Shown piece after piece: positions 1 to 10,290 of a DNA stretch of 46,802 nt (positions are counted from its first letter, which is position 1; every line of letters starts with the position of its first letter). A model generated the notes under the pieces. The model searched no databases. It saw nothing but the letters and a program-made list of their open reading frames with translations, and was not told the DNA's origin. The position numbers and the translations under genes were made by a program. The stretch spans positions 1-46,802 of the forward strand of contig CAMDHZ010000021.1 in assembly GCA_945898275.1 (NCBI GenBank), read 5' to 3'. The stretch is from Chitinophaga pinensis (GTDB lineage: Bacteria > Bacteroidota > Bacteroidia > UKL13-3).

Positions 1-1034
1 GCATTCGAACTTAAGGCATTAAATCTATATCCAGTATTACAAGGCACACCTGTTTGCAAGGTGAAATTAATGGCTGCGCCAGGACCAGATTGGTCAATCA
101 CATTAATGTTTTTGCTTATCAACCTCCTACATCCATTGCTCAAGGCAACCTCTAAAGTTACTGGAAATAAACCTCCATTGCCATAGGTATGACTAACTGC
201 TGTTGCGATTGAATCCTTGCCGTCTCCAAAGGTCCAAAGGTAGGAAGCGTTTAAGGTCGACTCGAAACTCAAGTTGGGTTCAAACTGAACCGTTTTTACG
301 CAAGGCAATTGGGTGGCTACAAAATCTCCATTGACATCAGAGATGATAAAACTTACAGAGAAGGTATCTGAACAAAGATTCTCTACAGCCACTACTTTTA
401 AGGTATGTTTACCTTCACTTAAGCTATTTAAAACAAATGAGGTTCCTAACACTTGCGGGGCATTATTGTCTAAAATAAAATAAGTGTCTGTATTGCCTGT
501 ACTCAAATTTATAATCTGCCTGCTGTTTGAGCAAGTATCTGTAATGGTTAAGCTAAAATCTGCTTTGGGACCATCAAAACCATACAAGGTATCTAAAGAA
601 GACAAAGAAGAACACAAGCCCTTTTTGGTTACCAATAACTGAATATACCCTGTATCTGTTTTATTGAAGGCCACTCGTTGAACCCTTATGCTAGAGTCAG
701 ACCAATATTTTCTGTCTCCTAACCATAAGTAGGTAAAATCACTTCCATTAACCAAGGGCGTTAGTGTAAATACATTTTGGCAGTTGTTGGCTTGAACCAA
801 GAAGGATGGATTTGGAGAATTAACAATCTCTATATTCTCTTGATAGGTAAACGTATCGTTGATGGTTAGGCTAACCGCATAAACGCCATCTGCTGCATAG
901 GTATGAGAAGGAGAAGCTAAACTTGAGGTATCCCCATCTCCAAAACGCCATTTGTAGGAAGTGGCTAAGATGGATGAATCTAAAAATTGTACCGTTCTAT
1001 TGTTACAATTAAAACCCGTTACTTTAAAATTAGC
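1..1034 (-). repeat. PKD super-repeat unit 4 (partial)
   Basis: This is the fourth copy of the ~1.5-kb unit inside the giant gene, cut by the window edge. It opens with CNNRTVQFLDSS and WRFGDGDTSSLASPSHTY. The fourth module of this copy has FGDG (WTFGDGKDS) where units 1-3 carry FGSP. Confidence 0.75.
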
Positions 1035-4000
1035 AACCGGAATAGGCAATACTTCAATATTGGCAATGGCAGTGTCCATGCAACCTGTAGAACCTACCAC
1101 CGCTAACATTACTTGGTATTTCCCAGGATTAGCAAACCTCCTGTTAAAGACAAAAGAGTTTATAGAATCAATGGTACCATCGCCAAATAACCAACGATTA
1201 GAAACCACCCAACCGATGCCTAAAGAAGAACTGTTGTTTAAGAAATTAAAAGAATGGTCTACAAAATTTTGAATAGGGTCGTTAGGCAAGAAAGAAGCAA
1301 TTGGACCATAACTGCCAAATGGTAAGTTGATAGTTCTGGAAACGGTGCTGATACAACCATTTTTATTGGCAATTAAAATCACAGCTAAATCACCTGTATC
1401 AGAAAACGTCTTAACAGGACTCAAGCGATTGTCTGAAGTTCCATCAGGGAAATTCCAAGTGAAGCGCATGGCTGTATCTGCTGCACTTAAATTGCTAAAT
1501 TTAATTCTGTTACTGCAAGAATTTGGGGCAACGCCATAAGTAAAATCTATTGGCAATTGGGTTGAACCAAATCCGGCAATGATGGGTTTCTTGATACTAA
1601 TCGCACAACCACTTTCAGAAGTTGTGGTTAAGGTAACAGTATCAACCCCTGGATTGGTAAAATTAAATACAGGATTGGTAGCATTTGAACCACCTTTTAT
1701 GGGCGAGCCAAACTGCCAAGCATAACTCATTCTAGCTAAAACATTGGTAGTGGAGAGGTTTTGAAAACTCACCAATTGATTACAATTACTTGCTACAAAA
1801 TTAAAGTTGGGAGTTGGCACAGAAATATTGATAACATCTGCAACGGTATCTGCGCAATTGCCATTGTACACCGCCATTCTAATTAAATGGTAACCAAAAG
1901 AAAGGTTATTAAGTGCAGCACTACCACCAATTGAAACATAAGGAGCTCCGTCTAAACTATACGTATAAGATAACAAGCCAGGGCTACTTAAGTTATTTAT
2001 AACCCTGTTAGTAGAGCAATAGGTTTGTCCAACAGGAGGAACAACCTCAAAAGCTGCAGTGGCAGAAGGAACAAAAACAGCAGCATTAAAGGTCAACGGA
2101 ATTGCATTGATTGGGCATCTTCCATTAGAGGCGACTTGAAGAGTAACGGTTTTTAATCCAGCACTCGAATAACCTCTGCTGGGCACTCTGAGGAAAGTGT
2201 CACTTCCAAAACTGCCACTTGAAAATCCCCAATGGTAATTATATTGATTACTAATTGGCGCGCCAAAAAAGGAATATACATTGTCACATGCCGCAACCGC
2301 AGATAGTGTTCCAACTACTGGAGTGGTAGCAACCGTAACCATTCTTTCACTAGAATCGGTTCCGTTAATAATTAACCTAACCTTATAAATACTATCCTTT
2401 GCATAGAGATGGGCAGGACTGGCCAAGGTTGAAGAATCGCCATCTCCAAAATACCATTTGTAGGAAACAACCAAGGTAGAAGAATCTCTAAATTGAACCA
2501 AGCGATTGCTACAGGCGTTTTGAACAAAACCAAAGTTTGAGGATACCACTGGATAAACATTGATATTGGCCGTATAAGTATCTGTGCAACCTAATGTGTT
2601 TGTTGCACTTAAAGAGATTAAGTAGTTACCTGGTGTTGCATATCTTTTGTCATAAATAGAGCTGTTAATGGAATCTAAAGTTCCATCTCCTAAGTTCCAT
2701 TTATACTTTATGTTCCAAGCATTATTGCCTAAATGAGCACTGGTATTCACAAAAGAAAAATTGTGATTATTAAAAGGCATGCTCACTTGGTTCAACCCAA
2801 ACCTAGCGGCTGGACCAAATGCACCAGAATCTATTTGAATGATTTTAGTAGCCGTAGAACTACAGCTTCCATTGCTAACCGTTAGGTTAACCGTATAGGT
2901 TCCTAACTTAGCAAAACCATGAATAGGGTTAGCGAGGTTACTAGTAGTAGTATCGCCAAAATCCCATGCATAAGAGAACCCAGTGCCCGTGGTATTGGTA
3001 AATTGAATGATGCTTTTGCAGGTTGCGCTTGCTAAACTTGTATTAAAACTAGCATTTGGACCAGTACCTGTGCCCACCACAAATCTTCTTCCAATTGTGG
3101 CAGAACAACCACTTGTACTTGTTAAGGTAAGGTAGGCAGAATCGGCTCCAGCAACGCCAAAGTTAAAGCTTGCGTTTGGGGTATTGGCAGTTCCTTTGAG
3201 CGGACTTCCAAAAAACCATTGGTAACTTAAAGCACCATTGTCTGTGCTAGAAGAGGTGGTTAAAAAATTAACTTGTTGATTGCAAGAACTAGGAATTGCA
3301 ATAAAAGATGGTATTGGCGCGCTAATGGTGAAAGGGAAATTAAGTGTATCAGAACAAAAGCTTTTGCTGCCAACTACTTGTATTAAATGTGCTCCTGGGG
3401 TTAATGCATAAGCTGTATCAAAAGTGGTTAAGGTATCAAAAGGACCATTGTCTATGCGCCACAAATAAAGGTTTGCACCTACCCCATCGTTTCTAATAAT
3501 ACGCGTTGTAGCACATAAATTATTATTTGGTGCATACACCACGGCTTTGGTAGAAAATCCATTTGGAGCAATGGTTGGTGTAAAAATAAGTTGCGAAGGA
3601 GAAATTGGACATTTACCCTTATTGAAAACTGTTAGTGCTACACCCGTTGGGCCAATCGTATTGTAAGAACGAGTAGGAATTCTAAAGGTGGTATCACTTC
3701 CTGTTCCGCCCGTAAATTGCCAATGATAGGTATAATTGTTTCCAGCAGGTGCGCCTAAGAAATTATATTCGTAAGCACAATTTACTTGATAAATGATAGC
3801 AGTAACAGGTGCATGATTTAAAATTTCAATGTTTTTTCCAGTGGTTAGGTTTCCATTAATGGTGAGTTTTACCAAATAAACGGAATCTTTTAAATAGGTG
3901 TGAATTGGATTTCTTTGGGTTGAGGTATCACCATCGCCAAACTCCCAAAGCCAAGAACCAGCAAAGTAAGAAGAATCTAAAAACTGAATGGTTCGGTTGG

Positions 4001-7000
4001 CGCAACTTGGTGTTTGAAACCCAAATCTTGCATACACGTTTGGTTCAACCCGAACCCCTTTAAAAATAGTATCTCTGCAACCTAAGTTATTGGTAGCAAT
4101 TAAACGTACCCAATAATTTCCAGTATCCTGATAAGTTTTGTTAAAGACAAACGTATTGCTCGAGAAACTGCCATCGCCAAATTCCCATTGGTAATTGCTA
4201 TTAAACCCTGCTCCTAAGTGTTTGCTGCTGTTGGCAAAATCAAAAGATTGATTGGTAAAAAGTTGCGTATCTTGGTTGATACTAAAATTAGCAAATGGAC
4301 CTACGGCACCCGAGTCTACCCTTATGGTTTGAAAAGAAGCCGTAGTGCAAGTGCCATTGAAAGCATATAAAATCACCAAGTAATTTCCAGTATCGGCATA
4401 AGATTTAGCAGGATGTGTTGCGGTGCTAAAGGTGCTGTCTCCAAAATTCCATAAATAAGAAGTAGCACCATTGCTTGACGTATTGGTAAATTGAATGCGG
4501 TTATTGCATGGTAAATTGGCCTGCCAAACAAAAGAAGGATTAGGCGTGCTGCCATTGCTTATGCTGATGGCTTTTCGGATGGTATTTGAACAGCCATTTG
4601 CGGCAGTTACAGTCAAAGTAACTGTATCAATGCCTCCGCTTCCAAAATTAAACAAAGGATTTGGCAACGTAGAAGTACCTTTTTGGGGTGAACCAAAAGT
4701 CCAAAAGTAATTCAAAGCCAAAGGCTCTTCACTGAAAGAAGTATTTGTAAATTGTACTGTGGCATTACAAGTGCTCGCTTGCTCGTTAAAGGCAGCAGTG
4801 GTATTAGAGATCACAAAACTTGTTACCGCCGTATCAAAGCAAATTCCATTGTGCGCAGCCAAACGTAAAGAGTAGGTTCCTTTACTCAAACCATTTAAAT
4901 TGAAAGACGAAGTAATGGGTAAAAACGGACCACCATTTACACTTAAAGTATATGCTGATAGTCCGCTGCTGCTGGTATTGGTGATAATTCTACTATTAGC
5001 ACAAAAGTTATTTCCGGGAGCACTCACTGCAATTCCAGCTACCACAATTGGGGCATAAAGGTTCGGTTTGAACCTAAGCACATTTGAAGCAACAGAACAA
5101 CGATTGCCAGCTGTAAGGATAAGTTGCACTTGAGCAGTATCTGCAAGTAGGTATTTTCGCGTGGCAAGCCTAGAAGAAGAATCAGAGCCAGGCAATCCGC
5201 CATTAAATATCCAACGATAAGTGTAATAACTTCCAATTGGAGCGCCATTAAAGGTATATTGAAAATTACAATCAGTGCCAGCCGTAAGCGTTGGTGCAAT
5301 AGAAGTTGCAAAAATAGAAATAGTCCTAGTAGTTGCGATGGTTCCATTGATGGTTAAACTCACCAAGTACACAGAATCTTTGGTATAGGTTTTCGTAGGA
5401 TTCTTTAAAGTTGAAGTGGTACCATCGCCAAAATCCCACAAATAAGTAGTTGCAATAAGGGAAGAATCATAAAATTGAACGGTGCGGTTGCTACAAGAAT
5501 TGAGGTTGAATCCATACCTAGGCAAAGGTGTGTTTACCACTAACATGGAGTAATTTTGTTGCACCAAGCAAGTTGGAGAGGCCATTCCTTGAACCGTAAA
5601 AAAGTAATTCCCAGTGGTATTACTAGTTCCTGAAATTGCACCCGTACTTGGGTTTATAACCAAACCTGTTGGCAGCGCACCCGAGGAAATGCTCCAAGTA
5701 AGCTGACTTAATTGTGGGGCATTTAAATTAAAGTTATAAGGAATTCCGGCCACAGCATCATGCACGTAATTGGGTTGAATGCTTAAGCCATCACAAGAAA
5801 CCGAAGCTACCAATGGCACAATGACATCCGCAGCACCTGATGATTTTAGGGTTGCTGTACCACTGATGATACCACCATTCGTATTTGAAAAACACCTAAC
5901 ATAAATGGTTTGGTTTACGATACCAGTTATCGGTGAGATGTTCAACGTATCGGTAAAACCAAAATCTCGGTTTAAAGAGAGTTGAAAACCAGCAGAGGCA
6001 AAAAGTTTAACATTTGCGGTAAGATGGTAGGCCATAAATGAAAAACTTGCTACAGAAGAAGGTACAGCAATTTTAGTTAAGAAAGTATCTATTAAGGTAT
6101 GCTCCAAGCGCCTAAGCAGGTGAAAACCTGTTTCAACCACTAAAGGTCTACCCAATTTGTCGAGTGTAATTCCGTAAGGATTGCCTACCCTACCTTTGAT
6201 ACCATTTCCATTTAGGCCTTCGTAAATTCCATCTCCTATTAGGGTTGAAACCATGCCATTGAGGGCAATTTTTCTTATTCTTTGGTTGTTTTTATCAGAA
6301 ACAAACACATTTCCAAGAGCATCTGCATACAAACCAGAAGGACCTAAAAACACGGCATTGGTTCCCACCCCATCGGCATAGCCACCAACGCCAGAGCCAG
6401 CAAATGTTGAAACTACGCCAGAAGGACTAATTATTCGGATGCAATTATTTTTGTTATCTGCTACATAAACAAAACCTTGCAAATCAACTGTAATTCCAGT
6501 AGGCGTATTGAACCGAGCACTAGCGCCAGCACCATTTATAAATCCTGCAGAATTGGGAGTACCTGCGAAAACAGAAACTATGCCTGCATTGCTAATTTTC
6601 CGGATTACATGACTGTATTGATCTGCCACATAAAAATTACCATTTACATCGCGGGCGATTCCACAAGGGAAAGTAAAGGTTGCACTGAGTGCAGGGCCGT
6701 CAAAGGTGCCTACATTTCCAGTTCCAGCGAAGGTAGAAACTTCTCCAGCTGGTGTAATTTTACGAATGCGCAAATTGAACTGATCCGCCACATAAACATT
6801 CCCTTCAATATCGCAGGTTAGCCCTGTTGGTGAGTTAAAACTTGCAGCAGCACCAATTCCATCAGCATATCCAGCCACACCAGAACCGGCAAATAAACTT
6901 ACTTCTCCAGTTAAGGGATTTACCTTTCTAATTGAATGGTTGGCAAAATCTGCAACATAGATAGTACCTGCAGTATCTATACATACACCGGTAGGTTCAT

Positions 7001-7166
7001 TAAATCTGGCACTTACACCAAAGCTGTTTACATTACCAGCAACGCCGGCTCCAGCTAATGTTTTAACCTTATTACTATCAAGCTGTATAATCGGCTGAGC
7101 AATACCTGATAGTGCAAAACAAAAAAATAAAATAAATGAAAACAGGAAACGGGTTGGTGTATTCAT
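1..7166 (-). CDS. Giant secreted NHL/PKD-repeat surface protein (3' end beyond window)
   Basis: An open frame runs without a stop from the ATG at 7166 to the left edge, about 2,388 codons. The N-terminus is a signal peptide (MNTPTRFLFSFILFF...ALSGIAQP). Residues ~30-330 hold about six NHL-type repeats with the recurring pattern PTGxxxD..GxxYVAD..N..IRKI. A spacer region follows, then a putative Ig-like domain (SSGALPTGLVINPSTGAISG). The rest is PKD-type modules with the YxWxFGDG..S...P.HTY core, arranged in a ~500-residue super-repeat. Such proteins in Bacteroidota are usually exported, often by type IX secretion, and serve in adhesion or gliding. Any C-terminal sorting domain would lie outside the window, so the export route is inferred. 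It lies downstream of the ribosomal terminator in the same direction. No enzyme domain was seen. Confidence 0.9.
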   Translation of the reverse strand, partial: MNTPTRFLFSFILFFCFALSGIAQPIIQLDSNKVKTLAGAGVAGNVNSFGVSARFNEPTGVCIDTAGTIYVADFANHSIRKVNPLTGEVSLFAGSGVAGYADGIGAAASFNSPTGLTCDIEGNVYVADQFNLRIRKITPAGEVSTFAGTGNVGTFDGPALSATFTFPCGIARDVNGNFYVADQYSHVIRKISNAGIVSVFAGTPNSAGFINGAGASARFNTPTGITVDLQGFVYVADNKNNCIRIISPSGVVSTFAGSGVGGYADGVGTNAVFLGPSGLYADALGNVFVSDKNNQRIRKIALNGMVSTLIGDGIYEGLNGNGIKGRVGNPYGITLDKLGRPLVVETGFHLLRRLEHTLIDTFLTKIAVPSSVASFSFMAYHLTANVKLFASAGFQLSLNRDFGFTDTLNISPITGIVNQTIYVRCFSNTNGGIISGTATLKSSGAADVIVPLVASVSCDGLSIQPNYVHDAVAGIPYNFNLNAPQLSQLTWSISSGALPTGLVINPSTGAISGTSNTTGNYFFTVQGMASPTCLVQQNYSMLVVNTPLPRYGFNLNSCSNRTVQFYDSSLIATTYLWDFGDGTTSTLKNPTKTYTKDSVYLVSLTINGTIATTRTISIFATSIAPTLTAGTDCNFQYTFNGAPIGSYYTYRWIFNGGLPGSDSSSRLATRKYLLADTAQVQLILTAGNRCSVASNVLRFKPNLYAPIVVAGIAVSAPGNNFCANSRIITNTSSSGLSAYTLSVNGGPFLPITSSFNLNGLSKGTYSLRLAAHNGICFDTAVTSFVISNTTAAFNEQASTCNATVQFTNTSFSEEPLALNYFWTFGSPQKGTSTLPNPLFNFGSGGIDTVTLTVTAANGCSNTIRKAISISNGSTPNPSFVWQANLPCNNRIQFTNTSSNGATSYLWNFGDSTFSTATHPAKSYADTGNYLVILYAFNGTCTTASFQTIRVDSGAVGPFANFSINQDTQLFTNQSFDFANSSKHLGAGFNSNYQWEFGDGSFSSNTFVFNKTYQDTGNYWVRLIATNNLGCRDTIFKGVRVEPNVYARFGFQTPSCANRTIQFLDSSYFAGSWLWEFGDGDTSTQRNPIHTYLKDSVYLVKLTINGNLTTGKNIEILNHAPVTAIIYQVNCAYEYNFLGAPAGNNYTYHWQFTGGTGSDTTFRIPTRSYNTIGPTGVALTVFNKGKCPISPSQLIFTPTIAPNGFSTKAVVYAPNNNLCATTRIIRNDGVGANLYLWRIDNGPFDTLTTFDTAYALTPGAHLIQVVGSKSFCSDTLNFPFTISAPIPSFIAIPSSCNQQVNFLTTSSSTDNGALSYQWFFGSPLKGTANTPNASFNFGVAGADSAYLTLTSTSGCSATIGRRFVVGTGTGPNASFNTSLASATCKSIIQFTNTTGTGFSYAWDFGDTTTSNLANPIHGFAKLGTYTVNLTVSNGSCSSTATKIIQIDSGAFGPAARFGLNQVSMPFNNHNFSFVNTSAHLGNNAWNIKYKWNLGDGTLDSINSSIYDKRYATPGNYLISLSATNTLGCTDTYTANINVYPVVSSNFGFVQNACSNRLVQFRDSSTLVVSYKWYFGDGDSSTLASPAHLYAKDSIYKVRLIINGTDSSERMVTVATTPVVGTLSAVAACDNVYSFFGAPISNQYNYHWGFSSGSFGSDTFLRVPSRGYSSAGLKTVTLQVASNGRCPINAIPLTFNAAVFVPSATAAFEVVPPVGQTYCSTNRVINNLSSPGLLSYTYSLDGAPYVSIGGSAALNNLSFGYHLIRMAVYNGNCADTVADVINISVPTPNFNFVASNCNQLVSFQNLSTTNVLARMSYAWQFGSPIKGGSNATNPVFNFTNPGVDTVTLTTTSESGCAISIKKPIIAGFGSTQLPIDFTYGVAPNSCSNRIKFSNLSAADTAMRFTWNFPDGTSDNRLSPVKTFSDTGDLAVILIANKNGCISTVSRTINLPFGSYGPIASFLPNDPIQNFVDHSFNFLNNSSSLGIGWVVSNRWLFGDGTIDSINSFVFNRRFANPGKYQVMLAVVGSTGCMDTAIANIEVLPIPVANFKVTGFNCNNRTVQFLDSSILATSYKWRFGDGDTSSLASPSHTYAADGVYAVSLTINDTFTYQENIEIVNSPNPSFLVQANNCQNVFTLTPLVNGSDFTYLWLGDRKYWSDSSIRVQRVAFNKTDTGYIQLLVTKKGLCSSLSSLDTLYGFDGPKADFSLTITDTCSNSRQIINLSTGNTDTYFILDNNAPQVLGTSFVLNSLSEGKHTLKVVAVENLCSDTFSVSFIISDVNGDFVATQLPCVKTVQFEPNLSFESTLNASYLWTFGDGKDSIATAVSHTYGNGGLFPVTLEVALSNGCRRLISKNINVIDQSGPGAAINFTLQTGVPCNTGYRFNALSSN
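1035..2541 (-). repeat. PKD super-repeat unit 3
   Basis: About 1.5 kb and six modules. It opens with CSNRLVQFRDSS and WYFGDGDSSTLASPAHLY. The fourth module carries the variant core FGSPIKGGSN. Boundaries are approximate, set at the phase of the opening CxNRxVQF motif. Confidence 0.75.
2542..4032 (-). repeat. PKD super-repeat unit 2
   Basis: About 1.49 kb and the same six-module order as its neighbours. It opens with CANRTIQFLDSS and WEFGDGDTSTQRNPIHTY. The fourth module carries FGSPLKGTAN. Boundaries are approximate. Confidence 0.75.
4033..5526 (-). repeat. PKD super-repeat unit 1
   Basis: About 1.49 kb. Module order: a PKD opening CSNRTVQFYDSS/WDFGDGTTS; a PKD-like module with CNFQYTFNGAP; a non-PKD module with FCANSRIITNTSS; a PKD variant with FGSPQKGTST; a PKD with CNNRIQFTNTS/WNFGDSTFS; and a PKD with WEFGDGSFSS. 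The same order recurs in units 2-4. Confidence 0.75.
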
Positions 7167-7173
7167 GAGCGTG

Positions 7174-7202
7174 ATTACAAGCTTTATAGATAGGCTTGTA
7201 AT
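7174..7202 (-). promoter_or_regulatory. Perfect 9-bp inverted repeat just upstream of the giant gene's start
   Basis: ATTACAAGC (7174-7182) and GCTTGTAAT (7194-7202) are exact reverse complements across an 11-nt loop. They end 8 nt before the ATG of the giant gene. This could be a leader hairpin affecting translation or an operator. No T-run follows on the minus strand, so it is not a terminator. Confidence 0.45.
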
Positions 7203-7280
7203 TTAAGTCAACTTATGATTTTTCCTGTGTTAATTGTTTAAATTGTTGAAAAATCTATGTAATCAAGCATATAAGCTGAT

Positions 7281-7319
7281 AAAAAACAAAAGGCCAAACT
7301 CTTTCGAATTTGGCCTTTT
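7281..7319 (-). terminator. Rho-independent terminator of the ribosomal cluster
   Basis: Read on the minus strand, AAAAGGCCAAA pairs with TTTGGCCTTTT across a short loop and is followed by TTTTGTTTTTT. It begins about 19 nt after the rplQ stop. It should separate the ribosomal operon from the giant gene downstream. Confidence 0.85.
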
Positions 7320-7337
7320 AAATAACATAATTTAAAA

Positions 7338-7808
7338 CTAAGCTTCTTCAGTAGTTGCTTCAACAGCAGCCTCAGCAGGCGCAGCAGTTTTCTTACCTCT
7401 TCTAGTTCTTTTAGTGCTAGTTTTAGTGCTAGTATCTTTCAATAAGTTTTCATTGAAATCTACCAACTCGATGATAGCCATTTCAGCGTTGTCGCCTTTA
7501 CGATTCATCAATTTCAAAATTCTAGTATAGCCACCTGGTCTATCCGCAATCTTTTGTGCAACTGCTCCAAACAATTCTGAAGTAGACTCTTTGCTTTTAA
7601 GGTAACTAAATACTACCCTTCTTGAATGCGTTGAGTCATCCTTAGCTTTAGTGATAAGGGGTTCAACGTATTTGCGCAATGCCTTTGCTTTAGCAGTAGT
7701 TGTAGTAATACGCTTATGAAGAATTAAAGAAGAAGCCATATTAGATAACAACGACTTCCTATGTGTTGCAGTTCTTCCTAAATGATTAAATGTTTTTCCG
7801 TGTCTCAT
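7338..7808 (-). CDS. rplQ: 50S ribosomal protein L17
   Basis: Large-subunit protein near the exit tunnel. The conserved start [12 protein letters not shown] and the core to about residue 118 match the family. At 156 aa it is longer than the usual ~120. The extra C-terminus is a Lys/Arg-rich stretch (TKRTRRGKK) followed by an Ala/Glu/Thr-rich acidic tail. It is the last gene of the cluster, 44 nt after rpoA, and is followed by a terminator. Confidence 0.97.
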   Translation of the reverse strand: MRHGKTFNHLGRTATHRKSLLSNMASSLILHKRITTTTAKAKALRKYVEPLITKAKDDSTHSRRVVFSYLKSKESTSELFGAVAQKIADRPGGYTRILKLMNRKGDNAEMAIIELVDFNENLLKDTSTKTSTKRTRRGKKTAAPAEAAVEATTEEA

Positions 7809-7852
7809 GATCTTTACCTATTGTCTTTCGGGATGAACAATCATCCTATTAA

Positions 7853-8845
7853 TTATTCTTGGTCTAATTTATATTTAGAAACGTCAATACCAAAAGTTAA
7901 ACCTTTATCTCTTACTAACTCTTCTAATTCACTTAGAGATTTCTTACCAAAGTTGCGGAATTTAAGTAAATCAGCAATATCATAAGAAACTAGATCTGCC
8001 AAAGATTTAATGTCTGCAGCTTTCAAACAATTGTAAGCACGAACAGATAAATCTAAATCAGAAAGTGGGGTTTTAAGGATTTTGCGCACTTGCAAGTAAT
8101 TTTCATCAACTTCTTGAGTTGGTTCTTTTACTTGAGTATCCAAAGTGATTAACTCATCAGAGAATAACATGAAATGTTGGATAAGAATCTTAGCCGCTTC
8201 TTTCAAGGCATCTTCTGGATGGATAGAACCATCAGTTTGTATTTCGATGATTAATTTCTCATAATCGGTTTTTTGTTCAACGCGATAATCTTCAACACTA
8301 AACTTTACATTCTTAATAGGTGTAAAGATTGAATCTATAGCGATAACACCAATTGCTGCATCCTTAATTTTATTTTCTTCAGCAGGAACATAACCTCTTC
8401 CCTTTTCAACTGTAAGTTCTACTTCTAAATGAACAGAAGGTTCCATGTTACAGATAACAAGTTCAGGATTTAACACCTTAAAGCTATTGGTATGCTTTCC
8501 AATCTCACCAGCTAAAAACTGATTTTGACCTTTTATATTGATGTAGATTTTCTCATTATCAATACCGTCGATGATACGTTTGAAGCGGATTTTCTTAAGA
8601 TTGAAAACCATCGCAGTAACATCCTCAATTACACCTTTTATGGTAGAGAATTCATGGTCTACACCAGTGATTTTAACCGAGGTGATAGCGAAGCCTTCTA
8701 AAGAAGACAACAGAATTCTTCTTAAAGAATTACCGATGGTAACACCGTAGCCTTTTTCAAGGGGACGGAATTCAAACTGACCAAAAAAGTCAGTTTCTTT
8801 ATGCATGATAACTTTATCAGGTTTTTGAAAAGTGAGGATACCCAT
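7853..8845 (-). CDS. rpoA: DNA-directed RNA polymerase alpha subunit
   Basis: Assembly platform of RNA polymerase. The N-terminal dimerisation domain (residues ~1-235) includes [14 protein letters not shown]. The C-terminal domain (from ~250) carries the helix-hairpin-helix segment [14 protein letters not shown] used for DNA and activator contacts. The 330-aa length is typical. It lies 19 nt after rpsD and ahead of rplQ, the standard alpha-operon order. Confidence 0.98.
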   Translation of the reverse strand: MGILTFQKPDKVIMHKETDFFGQFEFRPLEKGYGVTIGNSLRRILLSSLEGFAITSVKITGVDHEFSTIKGVIEDVTAMVFNLKKIRFKRIIDGIDNEKIYINIKGQNQFLAGEIGKHTNSFKVLNPELVICNMEPSVHLEVELTVEKGRGYVPAEENKIKDAAIGVIAIDSIFTPIKNVKFSVEDYRVEQKTDYEKLIIEIQTDGSIHPEDALKEAAKILIQHFMLFSDELITLDTQVKEPTQEVDENYLQVRKILKTPLSDLDLSVRAYNCLKAADIKSLADLVSYDIADLLKFRNFGKKSLSELEELVRDKGLTFGIDVSKYKLDQE

Positions 8846-8864
8846 TTATATACCGGATTAATGA

Positions 8865-9473
8865 TTATTTTGAATACAATTCAACGATGAGTTGTTCTTT
8901 GATATTTTCAGGAATTTGATCGCGCTCAGGATAAGCGAGAAAAGTTCCGCTAAGGCTATTTGCATCGAAAGTGATCCAATTAAATTTCTTTGGATTGCTT
9001 GCGGCTACAGAATTTGAGATTACTTCTAAAGATTTAGATTTCTCTCTAACAGCTATTACATCACCAGGTTTAAGTTGATAAGAAGGAATATTAACCAAAT
9101 TTCCATTCACGGTAATATGGCAATGAGAAACCATCTGACGACCTTGCGCTCTAGTTGGTGCAATACCTAATCTAAAAACAGTATTGTCTAATCTTGATTC
9201 TAAAAATCTTAATAAGTTTTCACCAGTGATACCTTTTTTTCTTGCTGCAAGTTCGAAAGTTTTGAAAAACTGACGCTCTAGTACACCGTAGGTATATTTA
9301 GCTTTTTGTTTTTCAGATAACTGAATAGCGTATTCTGTTTGCTTTGTACGCTTGCGTGAGCCACCGTGCTGACCAGGAGGTGTTTGTCTTTTCTCATAAG
9401 ACTTATCAGGTCCAAAGATTGGATCTTTAAAGCGTCTTGCGATTTTGGTTTTTGGTCCAATATATCTAGCCAT
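8865..9473 (-). CDS. rpsD: 30S ribosomal protein S4
   Basis: Primary 16S rRNA-binding protein of 202 aa. It starts [15 protein letters not shown] and has the S4 RNA-binding domain at ~92-155 ([13 protein letters not shown], then ARQMVSH-type and ITVNG segments). It lacks the N-terminal Cys cluster of zinc-binding S4 forms. It lies between rpsK and rpoA. Confidence 0.98.
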   Translation of the reverse strand: MARYIGPKTKIARRFKDPIFGPDKSYEKRQTPPGQHGGSRKRTKQTEYAIQLSEKQKAKYTYGVLERQFFKTFELAARKKGITGENLLRFLESRLDNTVFRLGIAPTRAQGRQMVSHCHITVNGNLVNIPSYQLKPGDVIAVREKSKSLEVISNSVAASNPKKFNWITFDANSLSGTFLAYPERDQIPENIKEQLIVELYSK

Positions 9474-9493
9474 TTCTCTTCTTTATTAATTAA

Positions 9494-9886
9494 TTAAACC
9501 CTACGAGCCTTAGGAGGACGACATCCATTGTGAGGAAGTGGAGTAATATCTGTGATAGACAAAACTTCAAGTCCGCTTGATTGCAGTGTTCTGATAGCTG
9601 AATCACGACCAGATCCAGGCCCTTTGATAAAAACATCAACTTTCTTCAAACCAGCATCAACCGCAACTTTAGCACAATCTGCAGAAGCCATTTGTGCAGC
9701 ATAAGGTGTATTTTTCTTTGAACCTCTGAAACCCATTTTACCAGCAGAAGCCCAAGATATTACTTGTCCAGTTTGATTTGTGATTGAAATAATCACATTA
9801 TTAAAAGAAGCTTTAATGTGAACTTGACCATGAGGTTCTACACTAACTGTCTTCTTTTTGGTTACCTTTTTGTTATTAGCAGCCAT
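9494..9886 (-). CDS. rpsK: 30S ribosomal protein S11
   Basis: Small-subunit platform protein of 130 aa. The conserved features are the segment [11 protein letters not shown] and the C-terminus [12 protein letters not shown]. The N-terminus is Lys-rich ([12 protein letters not shown]). It lies 17 nt after rpsM. Confidence 0.98.
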   Translation of the reverse strand: MAANNKKVTKKKTVSVEPHGQVHIKASFNNVIISITNQTGQVISWASAGKMGFRGSKKNTPYAAQMASADCAKVAVDAGLKKVDVFIKGPGSGRDSAIRTLQSSGLEVLSITDITPLPHNGCRPPKARRV

Positions 9887-9903
9887 GTTCTTTTAATTAC
9901 TTA

Positions 9904-10281
9904 TTATTTAGTTACCTTCTTTTTACCAGCAACTGTTTTACGTTTACCTTTACGAGTGCGTGAATTTGTGCGAGTACGTTGTCCGCGAACTGGCAATCCT
10001 TTACGATGACGTAATCCTCTGTAACAACCAATGTCCATAAGACGCTTGATGTTTAATTGACGTTCAGAGCGAAGTTCTCCTTCAACAGTTACACCTTCTG
10101 TAATGAATTTACGAATAGCATTTAACTCTTCGTCATTCCATTCACTTACTTTTTTGTCCCATGATACGTTACAACTGGTCAATATATGTTGAGCAGTTGA
10201 GCGACCAATACCGAAGATATAGGTTAAACCTATTTCTCCTCTTTTGTTTTTGGGTAAATCTATACCTGATATACGAGCCAT
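9904..10281 (-). CDS. rpsM: 30S ribosomal protein S13
   Basis: Small-subunit head protein of 125 aa that contacts L5 and the P-site tRNA. It begins [19 protein letters not shown] and contains [10 protein letters not shown] and [17 protein letters not shown]. The basic tail runs to KKVTK. It follows rpmJ by 9 nt. Confidence 0.98.
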   Translation of the reverse strand: MARISGIDLPKNKRGEIGLTYIFGIGRSTAQHILTSCNVSWDKKVSEWNDEELNAIRKFITEGVTVEGELRSERQLNIKRLMDIGCYRGLRHRKGLPVRGQRTRTNSRTRKGKRKTVAGKKKVTK

Positions 10282-10290
10282 ATTACTTTA

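Noticed and set aside
961-6821. Several open frames of 60-114 codons on both strands across the left region
   Set aside because: All overlap the single continuous minus-strand frame of the giant PKD protein, which has clear domains; they have no recognisable motifs of their own.
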